A stretch of DNA of 64,000 nt, taken from Parahaliea aestuarii (GTDB lineage: Bacteria > Pseudomonadota > Gammaproteobacteria > Pseudomonadales > Halieaceae). The DNA is taken from assembly GCF_008064635.1 (NCBI RefSeq), contig NZ_VRYZ01000006.1, positions 326,148 through 390,147 on the forward strand, written 5' to 3'. Shown here one piece after another: positions 63,112-64,000 of the stretch (position 1 is its first letter; each line of letters begins with the position of its first letter). A program made the position numbers and the translations under genes. Below the pieces are notes generated by a model, which did no database searches, was not told where the DNA came from, and saw only the letters and a program-made list of their open reading frames with translations.

Positions 63112-63498
63112 CTAACGACAACGCACACGATCAAGGTATGTGTGCACCATATAGAGCCCCATTAAGCCACTCTCATCAATGAGTTGTACCGGAGTGGCGC
63201 CGCTGAAAGCTTCATTTGGCTGTGTCATCCAGCCGTAGAGCAATTTTCTATTGTGCGGGAACAGCAGTCGCAAGGATTTGTGGATGCCCAGCAAGATCCT
63301 TGCACGCTCCAGCTTGTCACGATCATTCGCCAAGGGTTGCCCGTTGCTATACCCAACTAACGCTCTACGATTCTCTTTGGGCAGTCCCAGCAAACTTAAT
63401 TGCTCACCAGTAGAGAGCTTCCAGTGATCGAAAAGCTTCATGATCATCTTAATAATCCTGGCCTGCTCGCTACCCTGGATAAACTGGGCAGTAGTCAT
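63112..63498 (-). CDS. MbcA/ParS/Xre-type antitoxin (DUF2384), apparently orphan
   Basis: This 128-aa protein combines an N-terminal Xre-like helix-turn-helix (DHWKLSTGEQLSLLGLPKEN) and a C-terminal DUF2384 part, with YGWMTQPNEAFSGATPVQLI and DESGLMGLYMVHTYLDRV. Such proteins are antitoxins for RES-domain NAD+-degrading toxins. None is encoded next to it on either side in the window. ATG 63498 has GGAGGAG before it; an in-frame earlier ATG is less likely. Confidence 0.8.
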   Translation of the reverse strand: MTTAQFIQGSEQARIIKMIMKLFDHWKLSTGEQLSLLGLPKENRRALVGYSNGQPLANDRDKLERARILLGIHKSLRLLFPHNRKLLYGWMTQPNEAFSGATPVQLIDESGLMGLYMVHTYLDRVRCR

Positions 63499-63873
63499 GC
63501 TCTCCTCCAAGCGTTACGCAACGCATCCGCGTAGCGATTATAACCCTCTTGATGATCAGGTAAAATGGTGCGAGCACGGAAGTGGCCATGGATCAATCTT
63601 CCATAATATAGTCATACTGTTAGTATGAATATTTCTCGATGCAACAATGAATGGGGCGACAACCGAAAGACGGTTCATTTTTTAATTATGACAGTTACAG
63701 GCTGCAAACTCAGTATCGTAGAAATGGTACGGCTAATGTGCAGAATTACCGAGACGAAACAGAAAGTCCACACTTGGAAGATTGTCAGTTTATCGACACC
63801 AATTCCGGATCAAATTGGACGGCCCGACGGCAATCTCACCATTGACACACACAATAAAGTTGCCTGGTCACTC
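63499..63873. other. Region without recognised gene
   Basis: Some short open frames occur in these 375 bases, but none has a ribosome site or a recognisable domain. TCATACT-GTT-AGTATGA at 63612-63628 is a perfect inverted repeat of 7-base arms, possibly an operator or remnant. This stretch lies between the antitoxin promoter and the IS3 left end. Confidence 0.4.
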
Positions 63874-64000
63874 TGTAATCCCCCCAAAAAATAATCGAGG
63901 TTTTGAGTAGAGACTTCTACAATGATCGCAGAAGGAGCGATAGATGAAAAAGTCTCGATTCACCGAAAGCCAGATACTGGCGATTCTGAAGCAGCATGAA
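63874..64000 (+). mobile_element. Left end of an IS3-family insertion sequence (cut by window edge)
   Basis: TGTAATCCCCCCAAAAAATA at 63874 onward resembles an IS3-family terminal repeat, starting TGT and followed by C- and A-runs. About 70 bases later a transposase gene begins. The right end is outside the window. Confidence 0.65.
63944..64000 (+). CDS. IS3-family transposase OrfA (5' end only)
   Basis: From ATG 63944, behind AGAAGGAG, the 19 visible codons read MKKSRFTESQILAILKQHE, the characteristic start of IS3-family OrfA helix-turn-helix proteins. It continues past the window. It differs from the relic at 60451-60576, so two different IS3 elements have inserted in this island. Confidence 0.85.
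   Translation, partial: MKKSRFTESQILAILKQHE

Noticed and set aside
63625..63894. 89-codon rightward open frame before the IS3 end
   Set aside because: No ribosome site, no recognisable domain, and it runs into the presumed IS terminal repeat.
55735..64000. Second copy of the tRNA-Arg 3' end (attR)
   Set aside because: Searched by eye for TTCGAATCCTCT and the acceptor end; none found in the window, so no right boundary is claimed.

Overview
The window looks like a chromosome segment from a marine-type gammaproteobacterium, plausibly Cellvibrionales/Halieaceae. This is inferred from GC-rich coding DNA, TonB receptors with an EEVIVTA TonB box, many CoA-ester catabolic genes, and single-copy relatives of E. 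coli/Pseudomonas genes (rep helicase, a FadJ-like protein, DUF2058, DUF3080). No species can be fixed from the sequence alone.

Region 1 (1-12.4 kb, visibly more A/T-rich) is a peripheral catabolic or uptake cluster: a partial MFS transporter, an SDR without its Tyr/Lys pair, a TonB receptor, an exported NTF2-like protein, a YqjM-type ene-reductase, a hydantoinase/oxoprolinase pair (hyuA-hyuB), a second NTF2-like protein, a peroxiredoxin-fold protein whose peroxidatic Cys is Ser, and a limonene-epoxide-hydrolase-like protein.

Region 2 (12.4-30.7 kb) is a CoA-ester degradation locus. A leftward operon holds PaaN-like aldehyde dehydrogenase, thiolase, acyl-CoA ligase and PaaI-like thioesterase. 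Next come a duplicated HxlR regulator, a TonB receptor and a carotenoid/stilbene cleavage oxygenase. A rightward operon holds DUF1295, a nitronate-monooxygenase-like flavoprotein, acyl-CoA ligase, two thiolases, a tannase-type esterase and a Nudix hydrolase. The parts suggest ester hydrolysis, C=C cleavage, CoA activation and thiolysis of an unknown plant- or isoprenoid-derived compound. A shared promoter motif links its two control regions and possibly the first TonB receptor.

Region 3 (30.7-55.6 kb) is mostly housekeeping or envelope: a lipoprotein subtilase, a beta-oxidation pair, MscS-like protein, Rep helicase, K+/H+ antiporter, a PepSY membrane cluster, an amidohydrolase whose C-terminus is made of a REP-like repeat, an RND efflux pair, cytochrome c5, GST, several lipoproteins and an MDR dehydrogenase.

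Region 4 (55.66 kb to the right edge) starts at tRNA-Arg(CCG). It is an integrative element with A/T-richer genes. Directly inside the tRNA lies a complete four-gene type II CBASS anti-phage operon (capV-dncV-cap2-cap3) with all main catalytic motifs. It is followed by an IS3 relic, two hairpins, an AlpA-like excisionase, a tyrosine integrase, two small unknown genes, an orphan MbcA/ParS-type antitoxin, and the start of an intact-looking IS3-family element cut by the window edge. The far end of the island is not in the window.
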